A DNA stretch of 64,000 bases from Bacteroidota bacterium. Its GTDB lineage: Bacteria > Bacteroidota > Bacteroidia > 2-12-FULL-35-15. Below are positions 1-9,478 of this stretch, piece by piece. Location of the stretch: the NCBI GenBank assembly GCA_947449315.1, contig CANFRC010000002.1:124001-188000 (forward strand), given 5' to 3'. The position numbers and the translations under genes are program-made. The notes under the pieces are model-generated. The model searched no databases, had not been told where the DNA came from, and saw nothing but the letters and a program-made list of their open reading frames with translations. Every line of letters starts with the position of its first letter. The stretch's first letter is position 1.

Positions 1-2087
1 ATATGAACAAACAGATAGATGCAGCACATCCAAATTATTCTAATCTTGCTTTGTATTATCATTGTGATGATGGCAATTATTCCACATTTACCGATGCCGC
101 TCCAGGAGCTCATCCTGTGGCGAGCTTAAACAGTGTGGATAACCCTTTAAGAAATGCAGAGGAATTAACGACCAACTTCTCCCAAACATCCTTGCGACCT
201 AATATTACTTTTGAACAAGGTGTTTTTACAACACATCTAGATTCAATATTAATTGTTGATTCAGTCGCAAATGCTCCCGTACAAATTATTACCTATACCG
301 ATTCCGTTTCCAATCCTGGAGTTGCTATTGATACGATGTCAGTATGGTCATCGTATTACAATCACTATGTTTACAATGCTTCTGGTGTTGCCATCGATTC
401 GACCTTGGTTCCTGCTGATAGCACCCTGACGGAAGTATACTATGATTATTATAAAAAATTTCCGCAGGTCGTTCGTTATGAATTAGCGCGATACATTACT
501 CCTTATGGAAATGGATTAAGTTTGGGAACTGGTTGGACCTGGACCTTTGATGTAAGTGATTATCGCACATTACTTGCAGATAGCGTTCATCTCGAAGCAG
601 GAAATTGGCAAGAATTATTAGATGTGAAATTTTTAATGATCAAAGGAACTCCTCCGCGTGATATTATAGGAATAAGAAATTTATGGAATGGTGGATTTAA
701 TTTCGGACAACCAAGTGATCCGATTGAAAGTCATTTGCAACCTTTGAATGCGAATATTCCAATCAATGCTTTTAACACACGTTGGAAATCACGTATCACA
801 GGCCATGGAATGGATACCCCAGAAAATTGTGCTGAGTTTTGTGCCAAGACCCATAGCTTCAAAGTAGATGGTGTACAACAGTTTTCGAAGGCAGTATGGA
901 GAGACAACTGTGGCTTAAATCCGTTATATCCGCAAGGTGGCACTTGGGTGTATGACCGTGCAAACTGGTGTCCAGGGGCTGAAGTGTGGACCTACGATTG
1001 GGAATTAACACCATTTACAACTCCAGGAACAACTGTTAGCTTAGATCACGATGTGCAAGCATACACGCACACAGGTGGTTGGGATTACTATCAAATCGAG
1101 GATCAGTTGGTAACTTATGGCGCACCAAATTTCACGTTGGATGCAGCAATAGAAGACATCTTGTCACCCAGCAAAGATCAGATGTTTGCTCGCTACAATC
1201 CGGTTTGTACCAGTCCGATCATAAGAATTAAAAATACGGGTTCAACAACGTTAACTTCTTTAACCATCACCTATGGAATTAATGGTGCAACACCTTCAGT
1301 ATACACTTGGACTGGAAGTTTGAAATTTATGGAGATTGCTGAAGTTACCTTAGGTACATTTAACTGGGCGCCTGGTGCAACTGATTTTTCAGTCACTCTG
1401 AGCAATCCGAATGGTGGAGCCGATCAGTATCCATACAATAATTCTAAGATCACAAAATTTACATATCCTCCTGTAATGCCATCTCAGTTTGTAATTGAAT
1501 TCAAAACGAACTTGTTTAATACGGAAGATTCATACACGTTAAAAAATGATGCAGGAACTATTATCGCTTCTCGTGATGGCGCAATGTTATTGCCTAACAC
1601 GCTTTATAAAGACACCGTTACACTTGCAGATGGTTGTTATACGTATGAATTGAATGATACTGGTGGTGATGGATTATCGTTCTGGGCGAATCCCGATCAG
1701 GGAAGTGGATATACACGATTCAGAAAAGTATCGCCGGCATCCTTGTTAAAAACATTCAATGCGGATTTCGGTCGACAAATCTATCAGCAATTCACTGTAG
1801 GTCTAACCAGCGGAATCAATGATTATATTATGTCAGATAACAGCACATTGGGAGTTTATCCTAATCCTTCTGATGGACATGTATATATTGATATAAATTT
1901 AAATGAAAAGAAGGATGGTATCGTTGAAATTTATAATATACTAGGTGAAAAGGTGTATACGTATGAATTTAAAAATATAACAGCAACAAGTTTAGAGGCA
2001 GACCTTTCTGACTTTGGCAAAGGAGTTTATTTTGTGATCTTGAATTCAGGTAAAGATTTAATCACCAAGAAATTGGTTGTGCAATAA
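1..2087 (+). CDS. PNGase F-like secreted protein with T9SS sorting domain (5' partial)
   Basis: About 694 residues are visible and the reading frame is open to the window edge. No signal peptide is seen, so the true start is probably upstream and the ATG at position 3 is likely internal. Residues about 145-345 look like peptide-N4-(N-acetyl-beta-glucosaminyl)asparagine amidase F: a beta-rich jelly-roll stretch, a GHG motif followed by paired cysteines, then WRDNC, PQGGTW and WCPG. The last 77 residues form a type A T9SS domain (VYPNPSDG ... GKGVYFVI ... KKLVVQ), so the protein should be exported and attached to or released from the outer membrane. Known members of the family cleave N-glycans from glycoproteins. 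That this one is active is inference, because the catalytic acids were not aligned. A strong hairpin terminator follows the stop. Confidence 0.75.
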   Translation, partial: MNKQIDAAHPNYSNLALYYHCDDGNYSTFTDAAPGAHPVASLNSVDNPLRNAEELTTNFSQTSLRPNITFEQGVFTTHLDSILIVDSVANAPVQIITYTDSVSNPGVAIDTMSVWSSYYNHYVYNASGVAIDSTLVPADSTLTEVYYDYYKKFPQVVRYELARYITPYGNGLSLGTGWTWTFDVSDYRTLLADSVHLEAGNWQELLDVKFLMIKGTPPRDIIGIRNLWNGGFNFGQPSDPIESHLQPLNANIPINAFNTRWKSRITGHGMDTPENCAEFCAKTHSFKVDGVQQFSKAVWRDNCGLNPLYPQGGTWVYDRANWCPGAEVWTYDWELTPFTTPGTTVSLDHDVQAYTHTGGWDYYQIEDQLVTYGAPNFTLDAAIEDILSPSKDQMFARYNPVCTSPIIRIKNTGSTTLTSLTITYGINGATPSVYTWTGSLKFMEIAEVTLGTFNWAPGATDFSVTLSNPNGGADQYPYNNSKITKFTYPPVMPSQFVIEFKTNLFNTEDSYTLKNDAGTIIASRDGAMLLPNTLYKDTVTLADGCYTYELNDTGGDGLSFWANPDQGSGYTRFRKVSPASLLKTFNADFGRQIYQQFTVGLTSGINDYIMSDNSTLGVYPNPSDGHVYIDINLNEKKDGIVEIYNILGEKVYTYEFKNITATSLEADLSDFGKGVYFVILNSGKDLITKKLVVQ

Positions 2088-2109
2088 AGCAATCTATATG
2101 TTGTTATAA

Positions 2110-2142
2110 AAAATGCCCTTTCGAAAGAAAGGGCATTTTTTA
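2110..2142. terminator. Bidirectional rho-independent terminator
   Basis: A perfect 13-bp stem (2110-2122 with 2127-2139) closes a GAAA loop. It has an A run on the left and a T run on the right, so it can work on both strands. It lies between the convergent PNGase-like gene and the lipoprotein gene. Confidence 0.9.
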
Positions 2143-2184
2143 TATTTATAACATCGTAACATCTATTTGCTGTATTGTATTTAA

Positions 2185-3027
2185 TTAATGTAACGTAAAC
2201 GTGTATAGATTTCCATTAATTGTAACCGTTACAATATTGTCACAAGTTCCAGAACCAAAATTGACATAACGGGTATATTTCCCAGTAGGCGTTACCTCTA
2301 ATGCTCCGCTAACAATATTGTGGCAGCTTAATTCTTTTCTTAGCGGACTTGTAATAACCATTGTAAACGAATTGCCTGATGCGCTTGTTCCATTTGCTGA
2401 ACCTGTGATTAAGTATACATCATCACTCCATACCATTGTGCTTTCTCCAATGATCCATTCGCGTGTTCTTGTTGAAGTCCATGTTATTGTTCCGCCACCG
2501 CTCGCTTTTATTATCTGACCGTTCACAACAATAGAAAATGTTAAATGGCCTAAAGCATTGTGTCCGTTATTAGTAATTGTTTTTGTGCCTAATATCTGGT
2601 TGTCATCAACAAAATAGTTTGTAAATGTAATTGTGTGCACAGATGCAGAATCTTTGTAACGGCCAGAATAAGAAACATTGATCTTACCTCTTCTGTTTCT
2701 TCCGTCCATACACATGCAATTAACTGTTCCGAAATCGATGGTTAATAAATGAGGAGTAACAGTAGTGTCATTGGTCACGGTTGCGCAGCTACTTAAATAA
2801 GCTTTATCATTAGAATTGTTAGCAGCCAAATAGGAAGTTAATGTGCCATTTGCCGCTTCATCAGCAATGTTGTGAACATCATTGTATGTTCCTTCAGCGA
2901 GAGAATTGTCTGCTGCCACAGAGGTGTCATTGTCTGATATGTTGTTGCGGTCTTTACGGCAGGAAGTTAATAATATACCAACAGTAGCTACTACTGTTAA
3001 GTATTTTAGAACATTTTTCGTTTCCAT
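2185..3027 (-). CDS. Hypothetical lipoprotein
   Basis: This is a 280-residue protein with a lipoprotein signal: Lys-containing n-region, hydrophobic stretch, and lipobox LLTSC with the acceptor Cys at about residue 23. The mature part is Ser/Thr/Asn-rich and looks like beta-sandwich sequence. It includes a CMCMDGRNRRGKI segment and late cysteines (ELSCHN, GTCDN) that could pair. No enzymatic motif is visible. Homologous lipoproteins of unknown role occur in Bacteroidota. It should be anchored to the outer or inner membrane. It is transcribed alone, convergent with the PNGase-like gene, and shares the bidirectional terminator. I assign no function. Confidence 0.75.
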   Translation of the reverse strand: METKNVLKYLTVVATVGILLTSCRKDRNNISDNDTSVAADNSLAEGTYNDVHNIADEAANGTLTSYLAANNSNDKAYLSSCATVTNDTTVTPHLLTIDFGTVNCMCMDGRNRRGKINVSYSGRYKDSASVHTITFTNYFVDDNQILGTKTITNNGHNALGHLTFSIVVNGQIIKASGGGTITWTSTRTREWIIGESTMVWSDDVYLITGSANGTSASGNSFTMVITSPLRKELSCHNIVSGALEVTPTGKYTRYVNFGSGTCDNIVTVTINGNLYTFTLH

Positions 3028-3122
3028 TTTTATAAGGGTTTTGAGTTTTTATACTTCATTATACGCCTATGACGCGCGAAAAGGATGAAAGTTTAATCAA
3101 AAAGAAAAAAATGAATCAATTC

Positions 3123-4424
3123 CTATATTGCTGGTAAAACTTTACCTTTTGCTTCACCAAAACCTATTCTAATACCAGCTTTTTCGCAATATCCTCTCAT
3201 GATAACAGTATCATTGTCATTAATAAATTTACGTTCGCTTCCGTCCTTCAGTGTGACAGGTTTTGTTCCTCGCCAAGTAATTTCCATCATTGAACCATAT
3301 GAATCAGGCGTAGGTCCGCTGATTGTTCCGGAGCCCATCATATCGCCAATATTAATATTGCATCCATTCACAGTATGGTGAGCCAATTGCTGTTCAATGG
3401 TCCAATACATAAATTTGTAGTTAGAATGTGAAACAGAAGTTTCTTCTCCGTTTTCTGGTTGAATAAAAACATCCAAATGAATATCAATATTTTTGTCTCC
3501 GGCATATTCCAGATAAGGTAAAACTTTAGGATCTTGTTTGTAACCAGCTACACGGAATGGCTCTAAAGCATCCATTGTTACCACCCAAGGCGAAACTGTT
3601 GAAGCAAAATTCTTTGAAAGAAATGGTCCAAGGGGCACATATTCCCATGTTTGGATATCTCGAGCACTCCAATCATTGAATAAAACCATTCCAAAAACAT
3701 GATCCTCGGCTTGGTCTGTTGAAACACGTTCTCCTAGATGGGTTCCTTTGCCAATGATAAATGCCGTTTCTAATTCAAAATCCAATAAACGACAAGGTCC
3801 GAAAACAGGCTGTTGTTCTTCCGCAGGCTTCCCTACTTGATCTGCTGGTAGACTTTGTCCTTTTGGTCTGTGGAAATCAGTCCCTGAAACAATAATGGAA
3901 GAAGCTCTGCCATGGTATCCAACAGGTAAATGTTTCCAATTGGACATTAATGCATTTTTGGGGTCACGAATCATGGTTCCGATATTTGTTGCATGATCGA
4001 TACTTGAATAAAAATCGGTATAGTCGCCCACTTTTACTGGCATTTGCATCTGAACGTTGCTAATGTATTGTAATACTTTTGCCTGAGCTTCTTTGTTGTC
4101 ACGTAGTTCTGGAGTGTTGATATCCAGTAAATGTGAAATGCGTTCTCTTACATTGCTGGTAGTTGATTTACCTAAGGCAATAAAATCATTCAGATATTGG
4201 TTAGTAAATACAGCATTATCAATCTTTAAGTTATCTAGGAAACCTAGCTTATTTAAAATGGCAAGATCTAGCACGTAATCGCCAATAGCCACGCCAATTC
4301 GTGGACTAGAACTTTGTGTTTTGAATATTCCGAAAGGTAAATTTTGTATCGGGAAATCACTGTTTTTATCTACTTTAATCCAAGAAGTTAAAGAAGGATC
4401 ATTTGCTTTTATCATAGTTGTCAT
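3123..4424 (-). CDS. fahA: Fumarylacetoacetase
   Basis: Cleaves 4-fumarylacetoacetate to fumarate and acetoacetate, the last step of tyrosine/phenylalanine catabolism through homogentisate. The family's metal and catalytic residues are visible: FYSSIDHAT (Asp and His), LLDFELETAF (two Glu ligands) and FNDWSARDIQ (Asp). The conserved LGPFLSKNF and GSGTISGP segments are also present. The open frame runs back to 4583, but the extra residues are unlike the family. I therefore start at ATG 4424 (MTTMIKAND), giving 433 residues, close to the usual length; ATG 4415 is also possible. A TATTTTTG -7 element lies just upstream at 4438-4445 on this strand. No other homogentisate-pathway gene is adjacent. 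Confidence 0.93.
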   Translation of the reverse strand: MTTMIKANDPSLTSWIKVDKNSDFPIQNLPFGIFKTQSSSPRIGVAIGDYVLDLAILNKLGFLDNLKIDNAVFTNQYLNDFIALGKSTTSNVRERISHLLDINTPELRDNKEAQAKVLQYISNVQMQMPVKVGDYTDFYSSIDHATNIGTMIRDPKNALMSNWKHLPVGYHGRASSIIVSGTDFHRPKGQSLPADQVGKPAEEQQPVFGPCRLLDFELETAFIIGKGTHLGERVSTDQAEDHVFGMVLFNDWSARDIQTWEYVPLGPFLSKNFASTVSPWVVTMDALEPFRVAGYKQDPKVLPYLEYAGDKNIDIHLDVFIQPENGEETSVSHSNYKFMYWTIEQQLAHHTVNGCNINIGDMMGSGTISGPTPDSYGSMMEITWRGTKPVTLKDGSERKFINDNDTVIMRGYCEKAGIRIGFGEAKGKVLPAI

Positions 4425-4437
4425 TGATTGATAGCAA

Positions 4438-4445
4438 CAAAAATA
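4438..4445 (-). promoter_or_regulatory. Bacteroidota -7 element for fahA
   Basis: Read on the minus strand this is TATTTTTG, a full match to TAnnTTTG, 13 bases before the chosen fahA start. No TTTG is found at the expected -33 distance, so the call is partial. The rest of the fahA-sigma spacer (4446-4697) is AT-rich with no other recognisable element. Confidence 0.4.
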
Positions 4446-4697
4446 GTGTTTTTTACCGTAGTCGTATCTTTTGTTTAATTTTACTATGATCAGCACTATT
4501 TGGTACGAAACTTCTTCTTTTTGTTTGCGAATACTTTCTGTTTCTTGTTTGGCAGAAAAGAATGAAAAACTGGGCGCCTTCAAAATAAAAAAGAACGGAT
4601 GAATAGAAAGGAGAACAGTTTTCGATAAAATGGGTCAACAAATAACTGTATCTTTTTTAAAACGCCTTGTTATAAGGTTGAATTCAGGAACTGCTCT

Positions 4698-5264
4698 ATG
4701 ATAGAAACATCTAAATATCACGCAACACAAACCGATCTGGCCAATGAACAGGCTGAGGTGGAAGCTGCGAAAAAGGATCCTGCCAAGTTTGCTCCCTTGT
4801 ACGAAAAGTATTATGAGCAGATATTCAGGTACATCTATCAGCGCTCGGATGACAAAGAACAAGCATTTGATGCTACACAGCAAGTGTTTATTAAAGCAAT
4901 GGAAAGTTTATATAAATATGAATTCAGAGGTGTGCCATTTGCTTCTTGGTTATATCGGATTGCATCCAACGAAGTGAATAATTTATACCGGGCACAAAAT
5001 GCAAAACGAACGGTGAATATCGATTCTGTTGGCGTGTATGGAATGATGGAAGAAATGGAAGAAACAAAGATTGATAAGTATCATGATATGATTGTTACGA
5101 TTATTTCCGATGAACTTCCTGAAGAAGAATTGCAACTCATCGAAATGCGTTTTTTTGAAAAACGTTCGTTCAAAGAAATAGGAGAGATATTGAATATTAC
5201 AGAAAACTATGCGAAGGTTAAGACCTATCGAATTTTAGAAAAATTAAAAAAAGTGATGAAGTAA
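4698..5264 (+). CDS. RNA polymerase sigma factor, ECF type
   Basis: A 188-residue sigma-70 family protein. Residues about 30-100 are region 2 (FAPLYEKYYEQIFRYIYQR, then a DATQQVFIKA helix and SWLYRIASNEVNNLYR). Residues about 130-185 are region 4, with a helix-turn-helix around FKEIGEILNITENYAKVKTY. There is no region 1 or 3, as in extracytoplasmic-function factors. The next gene (109 bp downstream, same strand) encodes a protein with one N-terminal membrane segment, the arrangement often seen for a sigma factor and its membrane partner or regulator, although no classical anti-sigma zinc motif is visible. It is divergent from fahA. Its target promoters are unknown. Confidence 0.9.
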   Translation: MIETSKYHATQTDLANEQAEVEAAKKDPAKFAPLYEKYYEQIFRYIYQRSDDKEQAFDATQQVFIKAMESLYKYEFRGVPFASWLYRIASNEVNNLYRAQNAKRTVNIDSVGVYGMMEEMEETKIDKYHDMIVTIISDELPEEELQLIEMRFFEKRSFKEIGEILNITENYAKVKTYRILEKLKKVMK

Positions 5265-5373
5265 GATGAAATAAATTTTCGAGCTTGTTCTAAATTGAAA
5301 GTCATAGAGGATGAAAACAGGTGTCATCAAAAAAATAAAATACCATAAAATATCGAATAGATAGCTACTACAA

Positions 5374-7092
5374 ATGAAAAGAAAAATTAATTTAAACCGA
5401 CCAGAGATCAGTTCCGAAGAAATTCAGAGCCGAAAGAATTTCGATTCGGTGTTTAAAAGCCATGTAAAGGTGAGTGGAAAGCCTTTGTTAAAGAAGCCTT
5501 GGTTTCTTTCTAGTTTAGTTGTTGCCACTGTTGCTATAGTTGTTACAGCAGTGTTGCTGAATAAGAATTCTAAAGGAGATAACCAGAAAAGTAATCCACA
5601 AAGTAATATTTCTGCTATAGCTGATAGCATGACTTTACAAGCTTTTTACAAGATCGAAGAATCAAAACCATGTATCAGTCCGCCCATAAAAGGATTAAAT
5701 GTACCGTATGCCACGTATACAGTTGTTGCGGAAACAGGCGCTAGCCTTGATTTTAAAACAGGTTCTAAATTGACCATTCCCAAAAATGCTTTTGTTGATG
5801 ACAACGGAAAATTGTTGAAAGGAGAAGTAGAATTGCGCTATCGAGAGTTTCATGATGCGGCCGATTTTTTTGTGTCTGGAATTCCTATGACCTTTGACAG
5901 TGCCGGTGTGAAGTATCAGTTTGAATCTGCAGGGATGATGGAAATGGTAGCATTTCAAAATGGAAAACAAGTAAACATGGCTCAGCAAAAATCAATCAAT
6001 GTTGAATTGGCGTCTAACTACAAAGGCACCGAATACAATTTATATAAGTTGGATACCTTAAAAAACAATTGGTCTTGTTTAGGCAAAGATCGAGTAAAGG
6101 CTATTCAACCGGAAGATCCGATACCTCAAATAAAAACTAATGTTGTGAAAGAAACCCCAGAATATAAAACACTCGAAACTAAAAAAATAGAGTTGCAAAA
6201 TGACAAAGCAGTTCAGATCGCGGCCTTGCCAAAACCTACCGCAGAACCTAAAAAACCGAAACAGGTGAAAAAAGGGACATACACATTCAATTTAGATGTG
6301 GATTCAAAAGAGTTTCCTGAATTAGCCGTTTATGAAGGGGTGCTGTTCGAAGTAGGTGACGAGAATGTGAGTTTTAATAAATCAATGTATGACATCACAT
6401 GGGATGAAGCAATCATAAAGGACGGAACTAAAAAAGGAGAAAATTACAATCTGACCTTGAAAAAATTATCAAAAAAATACGACTTAATTGTTTACCCCGT
6501 ATTTGAAGGCAAAAATTTAGAAACCGCACTGAAAACATTTCAGGATAAATTTGAAAAATATAAAACAACACTTGATAAACGGATTGCTTCAGAAAAACGT
6601 ATTGAAGCTGATTACCAAACAAAGTTGGCGATGGTGAAAAAGCAACAACAGGATTTGGAAGCACGTTGGAAAAAACAAATGGATGACCAGTTCAGAAATA
6701 TGAGCACAGAAGAAAAGGTGAGTCGAATGTTTGCTATTAACAGTTTTGGTGTTTTTAATTGTGATAATCCTTCTGTTTATCCGCAAGGCGTTAAATGTTC
6801 CGTTGTTATAAAAGGGGATAAGGACAGAAACCTGAAATGTTATGATGTATATCTCGTTGATAAACAAAAAAACGCATTGTTTACCTTTTCTAAAAATCCG
6901 ATTGCCACTTTTTCCTTCAATCCTCAATCCGTCAATATGCTTTGGACAGTTGAAGATGGCGTTTTATACTGGTTGAAACCGGAGCAGTTTGAAAACATTA
7001 AAGGTACTGGAGGAACATGCAATATTGTGATGAACAGAGTCAATCAGAAATTTACCACTGTAGATGAATTGAAAACGTATTTTAATTTTTAA
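5374..7092 (+). CDS. Large membrane-anchored protein of unknown function downstream of ECF sigma factor
   Basis: 572 residues. A basic, Asn/Glu-rich cytoplasmic head of about 45 residues is followed by one transmembrane helix (about 47-63). Next comes a beta-rich domain (about 105-215) with the segments LTIPKNAFVDDNGKL and ELRYREFHDAADFFVSGIPM, a module I associate with Bacteroidota surface proteins and which resembles a ZU5-type fold by eye. After a Lys/Pro-rich linker (about 285-305) and a second globular part comes a charged coiled coil (about 390-445), then a C-terminal beta domain beginning FGVFNCDNPSVYPQG. The one-membrane-segment layout behind a sigma gene suggests a role in envelope sensing or anti-sigma function, but no anti-sigma motif is recognised. 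Function unknown. Confidence 0.8.
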   Translation: MKRKINLNRPEISSEEIQSRKNFDSVFKSHVKVSGKPLLKKPWFLSSLVVATVAIVVTAVLLNKNSKGDNQKSNPQSNISAIADSMTLQAFYKIEESKPCISPPIKGLNVPYATYTVVAETGASLDFKTGSKLTIPKNAFVDDNGKLLKGEVELRYREFHDAADFFVSGIPMTFDSAGVKYQFESAGMMEMVAFQNGKQVNMAQQKSINVELASNYKGTEYNLYKLDTLKNNWSCLGKDRVKAIQPEDPIPQIKTNVVKETPEYKTLETKKIELQNDKAVQIAALPKPTAEPKKPKQVKKGTYTFNLDVDSKEFPELAVYEGVLFEVGDENVSFNKSMYDITWDEAIIKDGTKKGENYNLTLKKLSKKYDLIVYPVFEGKNLETALKTFQDKFEKYKTTLDKRIASEKRIEADYQTKLAMVKKQQQDLEARWKKQMDDQFRNMSTEEKVSRMFAINSFGVFNCDNPSVYPQGVKCSVVIKGDKDRNLKCYDVYLVDKQKNALFTFSKNPIATFSFNPQSVNMLWTVEDGVLYWLKPEQFENIKGTGGTCNIVMNRVNQKFTTVDELKTYFNF

Positions 7093-7169
7093 AAAAAAGT
7101 TTGCTGCAAGAGTGCAAATTTTTTCTTTGTGTTCTTTCAGGTATTTGTAAATAAAAGCGATCATTTATT

Positions 7170-7829
7170 TTGAAACAATTATATCTGACATACCTATTTC
7201 TGTTAAGCGCTTGTTTTTCATTTGCTCAGATCGATTCTTCTGAACACCGCGGAACGATAAGAATAGCGAAGATGCAGGATTCAACATCTATATCTGCTAA
7301 AGCCAGTTTTGTAGTGTATAATCATACAAAATCAAATGTATCAGATACGTATTTCGAAAATCCAAAATGGATTGAATCTTCCATCCCAGTAAATACATCG
7401 GATAGAATAAAAATAATACCACCTAACCCTTTCGGCAGCTTTCAGAATTTTGATTATACGGAATACTTCAGGGGAAATGCTTATACGAAAGGTGTTAAGA
7501 TGAGGCATGGAGAATGCGATACGGTTACCTTTATTGTTTTTGTTGATAATTTCGGCAATGTGAAATTTAATGATGCTGCTCCTGTCGAGGTTTTGGGTGA
7601 TGCAACTGTTGTTTTCACTGATTATAGAAAGATCAAATACAAAATGGATGTATCACATATACGAACAAGAAAGGCGTTTGATGCATTGGTAATTGAAAAA
7701 TGGACACCTGCAAAGATTCTTCTTTTAAAAAAACATCCTTCCAAACATAAAGAAAAATATACAAGTTCAAACGGTTATGCTCAGGGAACCATTCAAATAA
7801 TTTACACTTCCGTCTCTTATAGAAACTAG
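7170..7829 (+). CDS. Hypothetical secreted protein, TTG start
   Basis: 219 residues with a clear signal peptide (YLTYLFLLSACFSFAQ, cleavage after Ala-Gln). The mature protein is beta-rich and contains no motif I recognise. The only start placed correctly for the signal peptide is TTG at 7170; no in-frame ATG lies near it. It begins 77 bp after the sigma-linked membrane protein and may be co-transcribed with it. Predicted location is the periplasm. No T9SS domain or lipobox is visible. Confidence 0.7.
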   Translation: MKQLYLTYLFLLSACFSFAQIDSSEHRGTIRIAKMQDSTSISAKASFVVYNHTKSNVSDTYFENPKWIESSIPVNTSDRIKIIPPNPFGSFQNFDYTEYFRGNAYTKGVKMRHGECDTVTFIVFVDNFGNVKFNDAAPVEVLGDATVVFTDYRKIKYKMDVSHIRTRKAFDALVIEKWTPAKILLLKKHPSKHKEKYTSSNGYAQGTIQIIYTSVSYRN

Positions 7830-7944
7830 CTGAATTGAAAAAATATGTTAGGTGTTTTCAGTTGAAAGGTTTTAGTAAGTCAATTGGAAGTAATATTTCT
7901 AAAACTAAAATACTTGCTTATCTTTAGGCTTTGAAAAAAATCAT

Positions 7945-9477
7945 ATGCAGCTGCTTAAAAATAAGAATTTTTATTTCCTTCTATCCTTCTTAGAAGGTGC
8001 ATCTGTAATGGCTGCCGAATTACTCGGCGCGAAAATGTTAGCTCCTTATTTTGGTTCTTCTTTGTATGTTTGGGCCTCTGTTCTTGCAATTACCTTGTTA
8101 GGTTTAGCTGTTGGTTATTTTATAGGAGGCGTTTTGTCCTATAAAAGTAAGAATCCCTTGTCTTTATTTTACGTCCTTTTGGCCGCCGCAACATTTACTA
8201 TAATGATGCCGTTCACTTCCAAAATGATTTTATGGATGGTGGGTATGCATAGCTTAATACCTTCCGTCATCGTTTCTGCAACATGTATATTATTTCCACC
8301 GGTATTTATGATGGGGATGGTATCTCCATTAATAATCCGAGCCATTACCACCGATGTTGAACAAGTAGGGCAGTCGGCAGGAGTAATTTATGCAATATCA
8401 ACAGTAGGAGGGATAGGAGCAACATTTGCATTTGGGTTTTATATTATTCCGAATTTTGGGCTAACATTGCCGTCCATCATTACTGGAATTATTTTAGGCT
8501 TTATTCCGTGTGTCATCATCATCTCTCAAAAACAAATTGGAAAAGCGACAGGTTTTTTTTTGCTCTGTGCTTGGGCTTTTTCAACATCTACCTTTAGTTT
8601 CGCTTCCAATGTTAAACTAGTTTACAGTGCCGAAGGATTGTTAGGGCAAATTATTGTTTTGGATTACCCTCACTACAACAAAAATTCCATTGTAGATGGC
8701 CATAGTCGATGGTTGTTTGTAAATCGTATTTCACAAACCATGTTTGACTCCTTAGCAGATGAATCACAAAATGAAGAAAAGTATTTTACGTATGTGTATC
8801 GCATCTCCGATTATGTAGATTCATTTCCTAAAACTTCGAATGCACTTCTAATTGGTTTGGGTGGTGGCAGCATTGCAAAGAAACTTTCTGAAAAAGGTTT
8901 TGCTGTTGATGTTTGTGAATTGGACCAGCGTATTGCTGATGTTGCCCGTAATTATTTTTATCTGAGTCAGAAGGTGAATATTACAGTAGATGACGGTCGG
9001 CATTTTATTAGAACGTGTTCAAAAAAATACGATGTAATTGTGTTGGATATGTTCCGAGGGGAAGACCCACCTAACCATGTTTTTACCCAAGAGTCGTTGG
9101 GAGAATTTAAGAACATGTTGAATCCGGGTGGGATTGTTTTCGTGAATAGTTTAGGCTATTTTGAAGGAAACATTGGTAAGTCGATGCGCTCTGTTTATAA
9201 AACCTTAAAAATGGTAGGCTTTCAGGTTAAGGCGTTAACGACTGATCCCAATCCCGATCAACGGAATATTTTATTTTATGCGTCTTTAGGGGAAATAAAA
9301 CCACAGAAAGATTTTATTGATGAACGTAAGATTGATCTGAATGATGCTGTCGTTTTAAAGGATGAGTATCCTGTTCTAGATATTTTAAATGCAGAAGCAG
9401 CTAAGCGATGGAGAGTGATGGCAATCAAAAGTTTTGTTTCTGATCCGAACCAAAGTGCTTTGCCGGTTTTTAAGTGA
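7945..9477 (+). CDS. Fused membrane transporter-like / spermidine synthase-like protein
   Basis: 510 residues. The first ~215 hold about six or seven hydrophobic helices, starting with FYFLLSFLEGASVMAAELLGA, the conserved opening of the fused MFS/spermidine synthase family. The C-terminal part is a class I methyltransferase-like fold resembling spermidine synthase: GLGGGSIAKKL at about 304-314, the acidic VCELD loop, DDGRHFI, and YDVIVLDMFRGEDPP at about 361-375. The GGGD and DxxDP aspartates that bind substrate in true spermidine synthases are replaced (GGGS; LDMFRGEDP). Polyamine synthesis is therefore uncertain and the substrate unknown. It ends one base before the stop of the convergent beta-barrel gene. 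Confidence 0.85.
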   Translation: MQLLKNKNFYFLLSFLEGASVMAAELLGAKMLAPYFGSSLYVWASVLAITLLGLAVGYFIGGVLSYKSKNPLSLFYVLLAAATFTIMMPFTSKMILWMVGMHSLIPSVIVSATCILFPPVFMMGMVSPLIIRAITTDVEQVGQSAGVIYAISTVGGIGATFAFGFYIIPNFGLTLPSIITGIILGFIPCVIIISQKQIGKATGFFLLCAWAFSTSTFSFASNVKLVYSAEGLLGQIIVLDYPHYNKNSIVDGHSRWLFVNRISQTMFDSLADESQNEEKYFTYVYRISDYVDSFPKTSNALLIGLGGGSIAKKLSEKGFAVDVCELDQRIADVARNYFYLSQKVNITVDDGRHFIRTCSKKYDVIVLDMFRGEDPPNHVFTQESLGEFKNMLNPGGIVFVNSLGYFEGNIGKSMRSVYKTLKMVGFQVKALTTDPNPDQRNILFYASLGEIKPQKDFIDERKIDLNDAVVLKDEYPVLDILNAEAAKRWRVMAIKSFVSDPNQSALPVFK

Positions 9478-9478
9478 T

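Noticed and set aside
4425-4583. N-terminal extension of fumarylacetoacetase to ATG 4583
   Set aside because: The added 53 residues do not resemble the family, and a full -7 promoter element lies inside the extension.
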